Shown: positions 49,215 to 57,830 of the stretch, piece by piece
Position numbering within the stretch: position 1 is the stretch's first letter
Layout of the letters: every line of letters begins with the position of its first letter
DNA from: Lachnospiraceae bacterium
GTDB lineage: Bacteria > Bacillota > Clostridia > Lachnospirales > Lachnospiraceae
NCBI GenBank assembly: GCA_016286035.1
Contig: JAEERY010000013.1
Coordinates: forward strand, 142,896 to 206,895
Length of the DNA: 64,000 nucleotides
Reading direction: 5' to 3'
Made by a program: the position numbers and the translations under genes
The notes under the pieces: generated by a model
Seen by the model: only the letters and a program-made list of their open reading frames with translations
The model's database searches: none
What the model was told of the DNA's origin: nothing

Positions 49215-49721
49215 ATGGGCAAGAAATCTGTAAAAGAAAACAAAAACATATATCATATCAGCCGTGAAGAGACCGGTATGAGCCGTGAAAAAGCAAGCGA
49301 AGCGATGGGATTCGTATCTCCCGAAAGAATCGAGAAGATCGAAAGCGAAAAATCTCTTCCTCATCCCGACGAGGTACTGGCAATGTCTCAGTGCTACAAA
49401 AAAGCACAGCTTTGCAACTACTACTGCTCTCATGACTGTCCGATTGGAATAGAATATGTTCCCGAGATACATCTTAAGGATCTGTCACAGATAGTTTTGG
49501 AGATGCTCGCAACTCTAAACTCTATAAATGATGATAAAAACCGTCTGATAGAGATCTCTGCCGACAGCACGATAACCGAAGACGAGTTTATCGATTTTGT
49601 AAATATCCAGGATAAACTCAATAAAATATCAAGAACAGCCGATTCACTTCAGCTGTGGATCAAAAACATGATCGCCGAAGGCAAGATCGATGAAACCAAA
49701 CTTAAAGAAGCGAAGTCTTAA
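49215..49721 (+). CDS. XRE-type regulator with Cys cluster
   Basis: A 168-residue protein with an N-terminal helix-turn-helix (about 10-57; ETGMSREKASEAMGF, RIEKIESEKSLPHPD). It is followed by four Cys in the pattern C-x6-C-x3-C-x3-C (Cys60, 67, 71, 75), then an alpha-helical C-terminal half. The Cys group could hold zinc or an iron-sulfur cluster. GGGGGT before the ATG at 49215 decides the start. It stands alone with promoter and terminator, divergent from the antiporter operon. Confidence 0.83.
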   Translation: MGKKSVKENKNIYHISREETGMSREKASEAMGFVSPERIEKIESEKSLPHPDEVLAMSQCYKKAQLCNYYCSHDCPIGIEYVPEIHLKDLSQIVLEMLATLNSINDDKNRLIEISADSTITEDEFIDFVNIQDKLNKISRTADSLQLWIKNMIAEGKIDETKLKEAKS

Positions 49722-49740
49722 CTCCGCTTCTTTTTCTTTT
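49707..49740 (+). terminator. Terminator overlapping the regulator's stop codon
   Basis: GAAGCG-A-AGT pairs with ACT-C-CGCTTC (49707-49730, one mismatch), then TTTTTCTTTT. The stop codon is within the hairpin. Confidence 0.85.
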
Positions 49741-49744
49741 CTTG

Positions 49745-50806
49745 TTAATTTACTTTTTCAAATACCAGAGGAAGCTCGACTCCCATTTCTGATATTGACG
49801 CATATGAATCCATATCCACATCGTTCATCTCAAGCTTGTCATCCTTTATATCAAACTTGTCTACATTGCCCTGAGTGTTTGTTGCAATGATCTGATCATT
49901 CTCGATAACATATGTGAATTCCATTGACTCGAATGTATCTCCGAGATCCGCTTCAGCCACATAACTCTTAAGATATTCCTTAAAGCCCATTCCGTAGTAT
50001 GACTTAAAGAGCTTGTCTATATCCTTTTCTGACATGCCATACTCGGTCTTATACATCTTAAGAACACTTTCAACGGCAATATCGATAAACTTGTCCATGT
50101 TCTCCATGAATCCTTCTTTATCGATATACATGCTTCCTGTCACATCGTCCTTGAATTCAAGTGTGCAGACGATGGGGAATTTAAAGTCTGATTCATCGGA
50201 TGTAACGCCCACCTGTCTTAAGAGCGCAGGACCGATCTCTATCGTGCATTCCCACTTGCCGACAACATCAGGTGAGATCTTTGACTCGCATTCCTTGATC
50301 TTATCCTGAGCCGTCTCGAAGTTTTTGTCACTCTCTATTACCTTTGCGTAAAGATCAAGAGCTTTTTCATAGTCTTCCTTATCAAACGCCTTGTTTGCAG
50401 CCTCAAAGTTGTCCCTTGATTTCTTGAGCTCCTCGACTTCCTTTACCATCTCGTCGAAATCGCTGTTACCCTTAAGGACGCCTCTTGAAAGAACATCGAT
50501 CTCTTTGCTTACCTCATCGTAATCCTTCTTGCCTGAGATATAAGCCTTGCACAGATCCTTGCCGTAATCAAGCATCTGTTCCTCAACATCCTCTTTATCG
50601 TCATCCGACAGCTTGTCAAAATACTCGTCTACAGTCTCGATATCATCTGCTTCTATGGCTTTGTTGACCTTGTTTATCGGTCTGTTCACCCAGTAGAATG
50701 CGAATCCTCCGCCTATTACCAGCACTGCAACTACTACGGCAGCTATTATTATGGGTAATCTGGACGGCTTGCTGTAAGCAGGTCCCTGATCGTTATTTTT
50801 TGACAT
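49745..50806 (-). CDS. Single-pass membrane protein with TPR-like region
   Basis: A 353-residue protein with a short cytoplasmic start, one helix (about 17-40) and an extracellular part. That part has an acidic helical region (about 45-180) with a TPR-like unit (ANKAFDKEDYEKALDLYAKV), then a beta-rich domain (about 185-353) starting GKWECTIEIG. This domain type recurs in clostridial surface proteins of unknown role. GGAGG precedes the ATG at 50806, and a strong promoter lies directly upstream. Confidence 0.8.
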   Translation of the reverse strand: MSKNNDQGPAYSKPSRLPIIIAAVVVAVLVIGGGFAFYWVNRPINKVNKAIEADDIETVDEYFDKLSDDDKEDVEEQMLDYGKDLCKAYISGKKDYDEVSKEIDVLSRGVLKGNSDFDEMVKEVEELKKSRDNFEAANKAFDKEDYEKALDLYAKVIESDKNFETAQDKIKECESKISPDVVGKWECTIEIGPALLRQVGVTSDESDFKFPIVCTLEFKDDVTGSMYIDKEGFMENMDKFIDIAVESVLKMYKTEYGMSEKDIDKLFKSYYGMGFKEYLKSYVAEADLGDTFESMEFTYVIENDQIIATNTQGNVDKFDIKDDKLEMNDVDMDSYASISEMGVELPLVFEKVN

Positions 50807-50846
50807 AATAGTTCCTCCTCCCATTATGGTGCATTATGTAGGGATA

Positions 50847-50876
50847 ATTATACTATCGCTTGCTTGTAATAGTCAA
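50847..50876 (-). promoter_or_regulatory. Promoter of the TPR-like membrane protein gene
   Basis: Minus-strand -35 TTGACT (50871-50876), 18-bp spacer, -10 TATAAT (50847-50852), 41 bp before the ATG. Confidence 0.85.
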
Positions 50877-50889
50877 ATCATTATTCCGC

Positions 50890-50922
50890 ATATAAAAACT
50901 CCCGAAGTTAAACTCCGGGAGT
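50890..50922 (-). terminator. Rho-independent terminator of hsp20
   Basis: ACTCCCG (50898-50904) pairs with CGGGAGT (50916-50922), with a small inner AGT/ACT pairing, followed by TTTTTATA on the minus strand. It lies about 48 bp after the hsp20 stop. Confidence 0.87.
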
Positions 50923-50969
50923 CAGTAAGGGAAAGGAATTATATAAAGTCGGTTAATCGCTATATGGAA

Positions 50970-51458
50970 TTAACCTTCAATATTGATGTATTTCTTTTCT
51001 TCTTCTACCTTTACAGGCTCGATCTTGGGAACGAACAGCTGAAGGATACCGTTATCATATTTAGCCTTTATATCGTTCTGTGTAACATCTTCGCCTACAT
51101 AGAAAGCTCTTCTGCAGGTTCCGTAATATCTCTCACGTCTGATATACTTCTTATCGTCAACAACTTCATCTGAGCCGTTCTCTTCATTAACGGTCTCCTT
51201 CTTAGCCGTGATGGTAAGATATCCGTCCTTAAGTTCTGCTGTAATATCACTCTTTGCATATCCCGGAAGTTCAATATCGAACTCATAACCGCCTTCGGTC
51301 TCCTTGATATCTGTCCTCATTGAAGGTGTCTGCACCTGAGGAAGTACCTGAGGCATGTTCGCAAATCCGTGACCCTTGGCTGCGCTTCTTACAGGTCTTG
51401 TGAAATCATCAAAAAAGTTATCAAAAAAATCTTCTCCGAAAATACTGGGCATCAACAT
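50970..51458 (-). CDS. hsp20: Small heat-shock protein (Hsp20)
   Basis: A 162-residue alpha-crystallin family chaperone that holds unfolding proteins in soluble form. The crystallin domain spans about 48-150 with IELPGYAKSDITAELKDGYL and a GILQLFVPKIEP ending, followed by a short C-terminal tail. The N-terminus MLMPSIFGEDFFDNFFDDF is the usual hydrophobic arm. AAGGAGG is nine bases before the ATG. A CIRCE element over its promoter predicts HrcA control. Confidence 0.95.
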   Translation of the reverse strand: MLMPSIFGEDFFDNFFDDFTRPVRSAAKGHGFANMPQVLPQVQTPSMRTDIKETEGGYEFDIELPGYAKSDITAELKDGYLTITAKKETVNEENGSDEVVDDKKYIRRERYYGTCRRAFYVGEDVTQNDIKAKYDNGILQLFVPKIEPVKVEEEKKYINIEG

Positions 51459-51535
51459 AATCTTATCCTCCTTATTAACATGTTCTTACTACCCTCTTTT
51501 ACTTTTCTTGGTTCGTTTTTTTTGAACCTGATTAT

Positions 51536-51564
51536 GTTTTACACCCTAATCTGGCACTCGTCAA
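51536..51564 (-). promoter_or_regulatory. hsp20 promoter
   Basis: Minus-strand -35 TTGACG (51559-51564), 17-bp spacer, -10 TAAAAC (51536-51541). The -35 box sits inside the CIRCE loop. A hairpin (GGTTC...GAACC, 51510-51528) lies in the leader. Confidence 0.72.
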
Positions 51565-51577
51565 CGCGGAGTGCTAA
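51551..51577 (-). promoter_or_regulatory. CIRCE element (HrcA operator)
   Basis: On the minus strand TTAGCACTC-N9-GAGTGCCAG: one half-site is perfect, the other deviates in two end bases from GAGTGCTAA. Spacing of nine is exact. Bound HrcA would cover the -35 box. Confidence 0.88.
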
Positions 51578-51679
51578 TTGTTTATAATTGCTTAATAACT
51601 TTTTATTTTTAGGAAATAATCTCAACATAGAATATACAGAAATGCATATTTTTGACATCACTTTTGTTTACTTTTAAAA

Positions 51680-51708
51680 TTGAAAGAAACGCCCGATAAT
51701 CGTATTAT
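51680..51708 (+). promoter_or_regulatory. Promoter of the second MATE gene
   Basis: -35 TTGAAA (51680-51685), 17-bp spacer, -10 TATTAT (51703-51708), 35 bp before the ATG. Confidence 0.75.
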
Positions 51709-51742
51709 GATTGGTGTTTAACTCACGGATACAGGTCTGAAT

Positions 51743-53101
51743 ATGAAAAAGAACAAAACACTTGTAATAGATGAAAAAACTCCATTACTGCTGATAGCCG
51801 GTCCCATGTTCATGGAACTCTTCCTTAATATACTGCTAAACAACGTGGACACCATGATGCTAAGCCATTATTCGGAAAACGCAGTCGGTGCGGTGGGAAA
51901 CGCAAATCAGCTGATGTTTCTTGTGATAATTATGTTCAACATCATAGCGACCGCGACCAGCGTCGTTGTTGCTCAGTATCTGGGTGCAAAGCAGTTTGAC
52001 AAGATGAACATGATCTACACGCTCGCAGTAGCGTTCAACTTTGTTATCGGAGTCGTTTTGAGCGCATCTTTGGTCCTTTCACGTTTCAAACTCATGAATA
52101 TGTTAAACGTTTCAGCAGAGATGATGCCATACGCAGCAACTTATATAGCCATTGTCGGCAGCTCCATGTTTTTACAGGCATGTACCAATGTAATGCTGCA
52201 GATACTGCGATGTAACGGATACACCAAAATAGGTATGTATCTCTCGCTTATCATCAATGTAGTAAACATCATAGGTAACTACTCTTTCCTCTACGGTCCG
52301 TTAAAGTTTTTAAACCTCGGAGTTGCCGGCGTTGCCATATCAACGGTCACATCAAGGACGATAGCTTTTATAGTTGCTTTTGTATTCTTCTATAAAACCG
52401 GAACAGGAAAAATATCACTTAAGCTATTAAATCCTTTCCCCGCAGACTTCCTATTAAAGATGATAAAGATCGGTCTTCCGAGTGCGGGCGAGAACTTCTC
52501 ATACAGCATGTATCAGATGGTGCTTTTATCCTTTGTAAACACAATGGGTAACGATTCGGTAAATGCCAGGGTATACTGTAACTCCATAATCGCCTTTGCA
52601 ATGGTATTTTCAAACGCCTCCGCCATGTCGACACAGATAATAACAGGTCACCTGGTAGGTGCCGGCAAGGAAGATGCAGCCTATAAACGTGTATTTAAGA
52701 CACTTGGTACTTCTCTTCCCATAACGTTTGCACTTGCACTTGTCAACTGGCTGATATGTCCGTTTACGCTTAAGTTCTTTACATCAAGCCTTGTTATCAT
52801 TGCTCTTGCAAAAAAGATCATGTTTGTTGATATTTTCATAGAGCTTGGAAGATGCCTTAACATGACATTCGTAAACAGCCTTAAAGCCGCCGGTGCCTAT
52901 ATCTTCCCGCTGATAGTCGGAATGATAACCATGTGGGGGCTCGGAGCGACCGTGGGATACGGTCTTGGTATCGCTGCAGGCTTCGGAGTCGCCGGTGTAT
53001 TTGCCGGTACCGCCTCGGATGAATGTATCAGAGGGCTGATAGTCATGTGGTACTGGTATAAGAAGAAATGGTACGGAAAGAATCTGGTAGAAAAGAAATA
53101 A
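51743..53101 (+). CDS. MATE family efflux transporter
   Basis: A 452-residue integral membrane protein with twelve helices in two MatE halves. The start region has PLLLIAGPMFMELFLNILL and NNVDTMMLSHYSENAVGAVG; the second half has GLPSAGENFSYSMYQ. It is not a close copy of the MATE protein at 20440. Substrate unknown. It is monocistronic with a plus-strand promoter and a shared terminator. Confidence 0.93.
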   Translation: MKKNKTLVIDEKTPLLLIAGPMFMELFLNILLNNVDTMMLSHYSENAVGAVGNANQLMFLVIIMFNIIATATSVVVAQYLGAKQFDKMNMIYTLAVAFNFVIGVVLSASLVLSRFKLMNMLNVSAEMMPYAATYIAIVGSSMFLQACTNVMLQILRCNGYTKIGMYLSLIINVVNIIGNYSFLYGPLKFLNLGVAGVAISTVTSRTIAFIVAFVFFYKTGTGKISLKLLNPFPADFLLKMIKIGLPSAGENFSYSMYQMVLLSFVNTMGNDSVNARVYCNSIIAFAMVFSNASAMSTQIITGHLVGAGKEDAAYKRVFKTLGTSLPITFALALVNWLICPFTLKFFTSSLVIIALAKKIMFVDIFIELGRCLNMTFVNSLKAAGAYIFPLIVGMITMWGLGATVGYGLGIAAGFGVAGVFAGTASDECIRGLIVMWYWYKKKWYGKNLVEKK

Positions 53102-53117
53102 CCTCCCAAACTATAAA

Positions 53118-53149
53118 AACGGCACTGCCCATTATCAGGCGGTGCCGTT
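53118..53149. terminator. Bidirectional terminator between MATE and KAP NTPase genes
   Basis: AACGGCAC-x-GCC pairs with GGC-x-GTGCCGTT (53118-53149). The minus strand continues TTTTTATAG and the plus strand AACTCTTTTAT, so it can serve both convergent genes, more strongly the minus one. Confidence 0.85.
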
Positions 53150-53163
53150 AACTCTTTTATCCT

Positions 53164-55134
53164 TTATGCTCCGAGGTAAGTCATAACCTGTTCGAGCATC
53201 TCAGTGAAACTCTCTATAGCGATCTCTCTTGTTCTGCCTGTTATAGGGAAGAACTCTCTGTTGGAGATCATCTCCTTAAGTCTTCTGAGTTCCGAGATAT
53301 CCTTCATATAGAACTGATTGATCGTAGCTCTGTCATATACAACAAGGAATGCCTTTTTGATCTTGTAGATATCCTCGAGTGTACTCCTTCTTAAAAGCTC
53401 CACTATCCTGTCGATAGAGATGAACTCAGTGAATGAGCGGTGCTCGATATAGTAATCCTTCTTGTCTGTACAGTTCTCCATGAACTTGTCTGCGCTCTCA
53501 TACTTGTTGTTATCAACCGCAGCAGCGATATTGATCTCTCTGTTCTTCTCATCGATACGTGCTTCGATAGGTCCGTAGATCTCCATATAGAGCTTTCTTT
53601 CAGCTTCTGATACGAAGGTCCTGGGCATCTTACCGATCTCCTGGCATTCCGTTGCCTGATCGATAAGGTCAAGCATGGTCTTTTGAACATCCTTGATATC
53701 TCTGTTATAGAGCTTCATCCTGCTTAGATAGATCAGAAGATCGATGATGTTCTGATAATCCATGTAAGAGTATTTGCCTTCTTTAAGCTCATTTGTGAGC
53801 TTGTTTGTAAGAAGTTCAACTTCCTCATCGGATTTGATCCTCCAATCCTGGAGTTCCGATAAAGCCTTACCTGTTGATTTGATCTTCTTGTTCCTTAAGC
53901 TCTCCTGCTCTTCAAGATTTATTACCTGTTTTGCAGACTGATTGAATGCCTGATCATCCCAGAATGTCTTTGTGATCCACTCATCAATGAATCTGTGACG
54001 CATTATATGCTCATTCTCTTTTCCTTCAAAAACGATGTAATCAACATTGAGTCCGGAATTCCAGGGAGCAAGCTTCTTGTTCTTTCCTATAGCACCTGAG
54101 AGCCAGATACTGTACTGAAGGAACGAATCAACAACATTCTCGTAAAGCTTTGCGTTTCCGTAGTATTCCTTTGTCTTCTTATAAATCTCATTGTACTTGT
54201 CTATCCAGCGAAGGAAAATACGAAGGTTTCTGTTATCCGTCTCCATGAATGATTTCTCGATCCTGTCGATATGATCAAGAAGGAACTTTCTGTAGGTCTC
54301 ATCCTTTACATATGCCGCTGTTCCTACGGAAGGATCACCGTTTATAACCTCCAAGATCGTCTCCTTAAGGCTCGGATAGTAAGGAAGAGTCTTTCCTACA
54401 ACCTTTTCACGTATATCTTTGTAAATATAGTTTACAGAGTAGACATTCTCATTTAATTTCTTAAGATCATCAACGCTTATCGCAGATATATCCTTCTTCT
54501 TCGAAACGGGCTTGCCCTCGTTTTCCTCTGGCTCGTTTAAAAGACCCTTTCCGCCGATCAGCAGTGAAAGATACTTAAGCTCGAGATTGCTGTTGGTATA
54601 GATCTTTCCGATATTCTCCTCATCTGCAAGGATTATTATCTTGCATCCGCAGTGCTCGATAAGGTTATCGATAAATCCGAGTACCTCGTCAACCGGTATA
54701 GTACATCTTTCCAGGTCATCAAAACATATGACAAAGTTCTTAACCTTGCTGAGTTCCTTCATCGTACTTGGCTTGCTCATATCCATAGCGACCATATCGT
54801 TTATTGATACCGATACAGCCTTGCTTGCTATTGCGAGCATGCCGTTCGCAGCATTTAACATATCTCTTGAACCGTACTTCTTCCATTTCAGATGAAGCAT
54901 GAAATTTGTCATGAGCTGCTTTGCCAGCGCATCGATAGTAGCTATTCCGTAAAGAGAGATATAGATATTCTCTTTGGGTGAATCATTCACCGCCGTTGCA
55001 ACCGCATCAACAAGATGATGCTCATACAGATAGGTCTTACCTGATCCCCAGGGGCTGTCGATCAGTATGGCATACTGTGCCATATCATCCCTTACATAGT
55101 CTCTCACGCACCTAATGATCTCTTCTCGTGTCAT
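53164..55134 (-). CDS. KAP-type P-loop NTPase
   Basis: A 656-residue soluble protein. The N-terminal NTPase (about 1-290) has Walker A SPWGSGKT (27-34) and Walker B VICFDDLER (135-143), followed by an ILADEENI sensor segment, as in KAP/P-loop fold proteins. The rest (about 290-656) is helical and charged without recognised domain or membrane helix. KAP-like NTPases are often linked to phage defence or membrane-associated signalling, but no toxic effector is fused or adjacent. GGAGGG precedes the ATG. It follows the dehydrogenase gene by 35 bp. Confidence 0.8.
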   Translation of the reverse strand: MTREEIIRCVRDYVRDDMAQYAILIDSPWGSGKTYLYEHHLVDAVATAVNDSPKENIYISLYGIATIDALAKQLMTNFMLHLKWKKYGSRDMLNAANGMLAIASKAVSVSINDMVAMDMSKPSTMKELSKVKNFVICFDDLERCTIPVDEVLGFIDNLIEHCGCKIIILADEENIGKIYTNSNLELKYLSLLIGGKGLLNEPEENEGKPVSKKKDISAISVDDLKKLNENVYSVNYIYKDIREKVVGKTLPYYPSLKETILEVINGDPSVGTAAYVKDETYRKFLLDHIDRIEKSFMETDNRNLRIFLRWIDKYNEIYKKTKEYYGNAKLYENVVDSFLQYSIWLSGAIGKNKKLAPWNSGLNVDYIVFEGKENEHIMRHRFIDEWITKTFWDDQAFNQSAKQVINLEEQESLRNKKIKSTGKALSELQDWRIKSDEEVELLTNKLTNELKEGKYSYMDYQNIIDLLIYLSRMKLYNRDIKDVQKTMLDLIDQATECQEIGKMPRTFVSEAERKLYMEIYGPIEARIDEKNREINIAAAVDNNKYESADKFMENCTDKKDYYIEHRSFTEFISIDRIVELLRRSTLEDIYKIKKAFLVVYDRATINQFYMKDISELRRLKEMISNREFFPITGRTREIAIESFTEMLEQVMTYLGA

Positions 55135-55169
55135 TTACTCTTCCCTCCGATTATATATTTTCCTTCAAT

Positions 55170-56234
55170 TTATTTATTATTCTGCATTCTGTCATAAATC
55201 TCATCGAGCCATTCCCTGTTAAGCTCTGTGTTGTTAAGGATAGTAACCCTGTCAGGGCGAGTTGAAGCCGCCCTGCTCCATATTTCAAAGAACAGATCCT
55301 TGTCTATCCCGTATGAGGCAGGATCTATATCAAGTCCGTATGCCTTGCATACCTCCAGCATCTTAAGATCGTCTCTGCCCTGAAAGTTTGCAGCACCTAC
55401 GCTTCCGAGTGCGACAGCCATACCGTGACTTATCTTTATCTGCGGGTAATATTCCTCTATCGCATGACAGAAAAGATGCTCGCTTCCGCTGCACGGTCTC
55501 GAAGAACCGGCTATCTCCATTGCAAGTCCTCCCATTACAAGCGCTCTTGCAAGTGTCCTTAAAAAGGCTGTACTCGTTATATTCTTCTCATCAAAATGAG
55601 CTATCGAGTCATAGCACATCCAGGCGATGGAATAAGCAAAGTCATCAACCGGTTTTCCTTCCGCTTTTGCCGCCATCATCCAGTCATAAACCGCGGTATA
55701 CTTTCCTATCGTATCACCGATCCCGCCAAGTGTCTGGCTTTTGGGTGCTTTCTGTATCATATCGGTATCAACGATTATCGCTGTAGGTATCTTGCAGGCC
55801 AGTGTCTTTCTGCTGCTACCCTCCGTACCGAGCACGGCAAAAGGCGAAGCAAGAGAATCATTGCTCAGATTGGTTGGAAGGCATATATAAACAGCCTTGC
55901 TAACATAGGCAGCATACTTTGCGACATCCAGAACCCTGCCTCCGCCAAAGCCTATTACAACCTTTATATCTTCTATGCAGATCTTCTTTGCTATCGTGAC
56001 TGCCTCATCAAAATCCGCAGTCACTACCTCAAAGACTTCCGCATCGTTATGATCTTTTTGAATCTCGGAAACAATGTCACCATACAGATCATGTAAAAAC
56101 TTCTCCGTGATGACCAAAGACTTCTTCCCTTCGATCTCGGGAAGATATTGTTTAAGGACCTCATCGGTCCTCGTAAAGACACCCTCTTCGACTACCAGGC
56201 AAAGAGGGAGATTAAATCGAGAATGCTGATTCAT
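55170..56234 (-). CDS. egsA: Glycerol-1-phosphate dehydrogenase-like (AraM/EgsA)
   Basis: A 354-residue metal-dependent dehydrogenase of the AraM/EgsA branch. It has GFGGGRVLDVAKYAAY for NAD(P), PTNLSNDSLASPFAVL, GIGDTIGKYTAVYDW, and the metal ligands in SGSEHLFCHAIE and SHGMAVALG. It reduces dihydroxyacetone phosphate to sn-glycerol 1-phosphate, the archaeal lipid backbone; Bacillus AraM uses it for heptaprenylglyceryl phosphate. A related sugar-phosphate role is possible. GGGG six bases before the ATG at 56234 decides the start. Confidence 0.85.
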   Translation of the reverse strand: MNQHSRFNLPLCLVVEEGVFTRTDEVLKQYLPEIEGKKSLVITEKFLHDLYGDIVSEIQKDHNDAEVFEVVTADFDEAVTIAKKICIEDIKVVIGFGGGRVLDVAKYAAYVSKAVYICLPTNLSNDSLASPFAVLGTEGSSRKTLACKIPTAIIVDTDMIQKAPKSQTLGGIGDTIGKYTAVYDWMMAAKAEGKPVDDFAYSIAWMCYDSIAHFDEKNITSTAFLRTLARALVMGGLAMEIAGSSRPCSGSEHLFCHAIEEYYPQIKISHGMAVALGSVGAANFQGRDDLKMLEVCKAYGLDIDPASYGIDKDLFFEIWSRAASTRPDRVTILNNTELNREWLDEIYDRMQNNK

Positions 56235-56290
56235 ACCATGCCCCAATAATCAAAACAAACCCCAAACTCAAAATAAAAAATCCAACAAAT

Positions 56291-56320
56291 AGTATAACAC
56301 ATTTTCACATGTGTTCTCAA
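56291..56320 (-). promoter_or_regulatory. egsA promoter with palindromic operator in the spacer
   Basis: Minus-strand -35 TTGAGA (56315-56320), 18-bp spacer, -10 TATACT (56291-56296). The inverted repeat AACACAT-N6-ATGTGTT (56296-56315) fills the spacer, a typical place for a repressor site. Confidence 0.75.
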
Positions 56321-56350
56321 TATGATTTAACCACCTGTTTTACAAAAATA

Positions 56351-57121
56351 TCATTCCTGATCGGCAGTTTTTGTCTTGCCGTCCCCGAATGACAGATCTA
56401 TCTTAAACAGGATCTTTATAAGCCAGACTATCGCAAAAACGACCAGTATCGGGATAAGACACGAGGTGACTATCATAACCGCTATCGCCTCTATAAATCT
56501 GCTTAGCAGGCCCGTAACATAATCGACTATCGTTCCTGCCGCATCGCCTATCCAGGAGATGAATCTTTCAACCGATGATGTATCCTCATCCTGTATGCTG
56601 ATCTTTTCAGCTATTCCTATAGTCTGCTCAATGTTCTCGGAATAATTCGAATATACCTTCTCGGATGCCAGTATCCCCAGAGGAATGGCAAAATATACTG
56701 CAAATGCCACTATGACAAGTTTTCCCGCAAATATCTTTGCCTTTGTCTTTTTGGCTATTATCCCGGCACATAAGACAAGACTCGCTATCGGTATTATCGC
56801 ACCAAACGAAACATATCCGAGCATTGTCACTAAATATTTCTCAAGATAGAGAGCACTCAAAACTATGAGAAAGTACTTTCCCAGTTCCGCAAACTGCTGA
56901 GCTATGGGAGTACACTGGTCATCGGGAAGAAGGGATATGGCAGCCGATGCTCCCGTTGCTCCCGCAGTGAGCTTTAATACACTGTCTATCTGAGTATCTA
57001 TCATGTCTATCGTACGTGCATGCAGCGCAGGATCCGTTGACAGGGGTGTGATCTTGGAAACAGAAATGAGCGCTATTATAACAAATGCCAGTACGATCGG
57101 AATATTCTTTATTATCTTCAT
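56351..57121 (-). CDS. Multi-pass membrane protein of unknown function
   Basis: A 256-residue protein with about five hydrophobic helices (about 5-25, 85-105, 110-125, 130-155 and 210-235) and a soluble loop rich in Asp/Ser (about 160-200). No family is named here, though similar genes accompany DUF4230 genes in Lachnospiraceae. GGAGAACAGG precedes the ATG. It lies 10 bp after the DUF4230 gene and ends the operon starting with alaX. Confidence 0.8.
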   Translation of the reverse strand: MKIIKNIPIVLAFVIIALISVSKITPLSTDPALHARTIDMIDTQIDSVLKLTAGATGASAAISLLPDDQCTPIAQQFAELGKYFLIVLSALYLEKYLVTMLGYVSFGAIIPIASLVLCAGIIAKKTKAKIFAGKLVIVAFAVYFAIPLGILASEKVYSNYSENIEQTIGIAEKISIQDEDTSSVERFISWIGDAAGTIVDYVTGLLSRFIEAIAVMIVTSCLIPILVVFAIVWLIKILFKIDLSFGDGKTKTADQE

Positions 57122-57131
57122 CCTGTTCTCC

Positions 57132-57812
57132 TTACCTGCTAACGATCTCTATCTCATACTCATCGGTATCAACAAGTGAATTAACAAATGAGCTTATTAT
57201 CTTTTTTGCTCCCTCGTTTGCCTTATCAACAATCCCTTTTGATCTTGCTTTCTCTATAGCGGCGTTTTCGAATTCGATTATCGAATCGTTATACTTTGTC
57301 ATATCGATCTTGTTCCACAGTCCTTCCTTTTCCTCATATATCTTAAAACTGTCATGATCGATATTTGCGCCGAATATCTGTGCCGAAGGTATAGTGATGG
57401 TTATCTTTTTAAGCTCATCATTCTTATCTATGACCACATCATTGCAGTCTATGCCCGCCGTCACAACACCGTCATAGCTGTATGTGAACGAGGCTTTCGA
57501 TTCAAAGATAAAGACCTTTTTTGAGCTTGAATACTCCTCAACCTGGGTAAAATAATACTCCTCGGTCGTCAAAAGTCCCATCTCCTTTAGCCCGTCTTCT
57601 ATAATCTGGGTGTTTACAGTGACCACCTCTTCAACTATATCCGCATCATCAAACAGCTTCTTGCCGTCATTTTGCGTCTGGGTGTTTATCTGAACGGATC
57701 CTTCATCCGATCTGTAAGCCTTTATCAGTCCTGCGATCAAGCCCAGTACGATAACCAGCATGACCAGACTGATCGACAGATATATGATCATCTCTTTTTT
57801 GTATTTATCCAT
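57132..57812 (-). CDS. DUF4230 membrane-anchored protein
   Basis: A 226-residue protein with one N-terminal helix (about 8-30) and an extracellular DUF4230 domain (about 65-226). Typical segments are LKEMGLLTTEEYYFTQVEEY and the strand ITITIPSAQIFGANIDHDS. Function unknown. GGAGGAACGG precedes the ATG. It is spaced 18 bp from alaX and 10 bp from the membrane protein gene. Confidence 0.85.
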   Translation of the reverse strand: MDKYKKEMIIYLSISLVMLVIVLGLIAGLIKAYRSDEGSVQINTQTQNDGKKLFDDADIVEEVVTVNTQIIEDGLKEMGLLTTEEYYFTQVEEYSSSKKVFIFESKASFTYSYDGVVTAGIDCNDVVIDKNDELKKITITIPSAQIFGANIDHDSFKIYEEKEGLWNKIDMTKYNDSIIEFENAAIEKARSKGIVDKANEGAKKIISSFVNSLVDTDEYEIEIVSR

Positions 57813-57830
57813 ACCGTTCCTCCGTAAATC

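Noticed and set aside
51459..51535. RNA thermometer (fourU/ROSE) in the hsp20 leader
   Set aside because: A GGTTC/GAACC hairpin exists, but nothing pairs with the AAGGAGG site.
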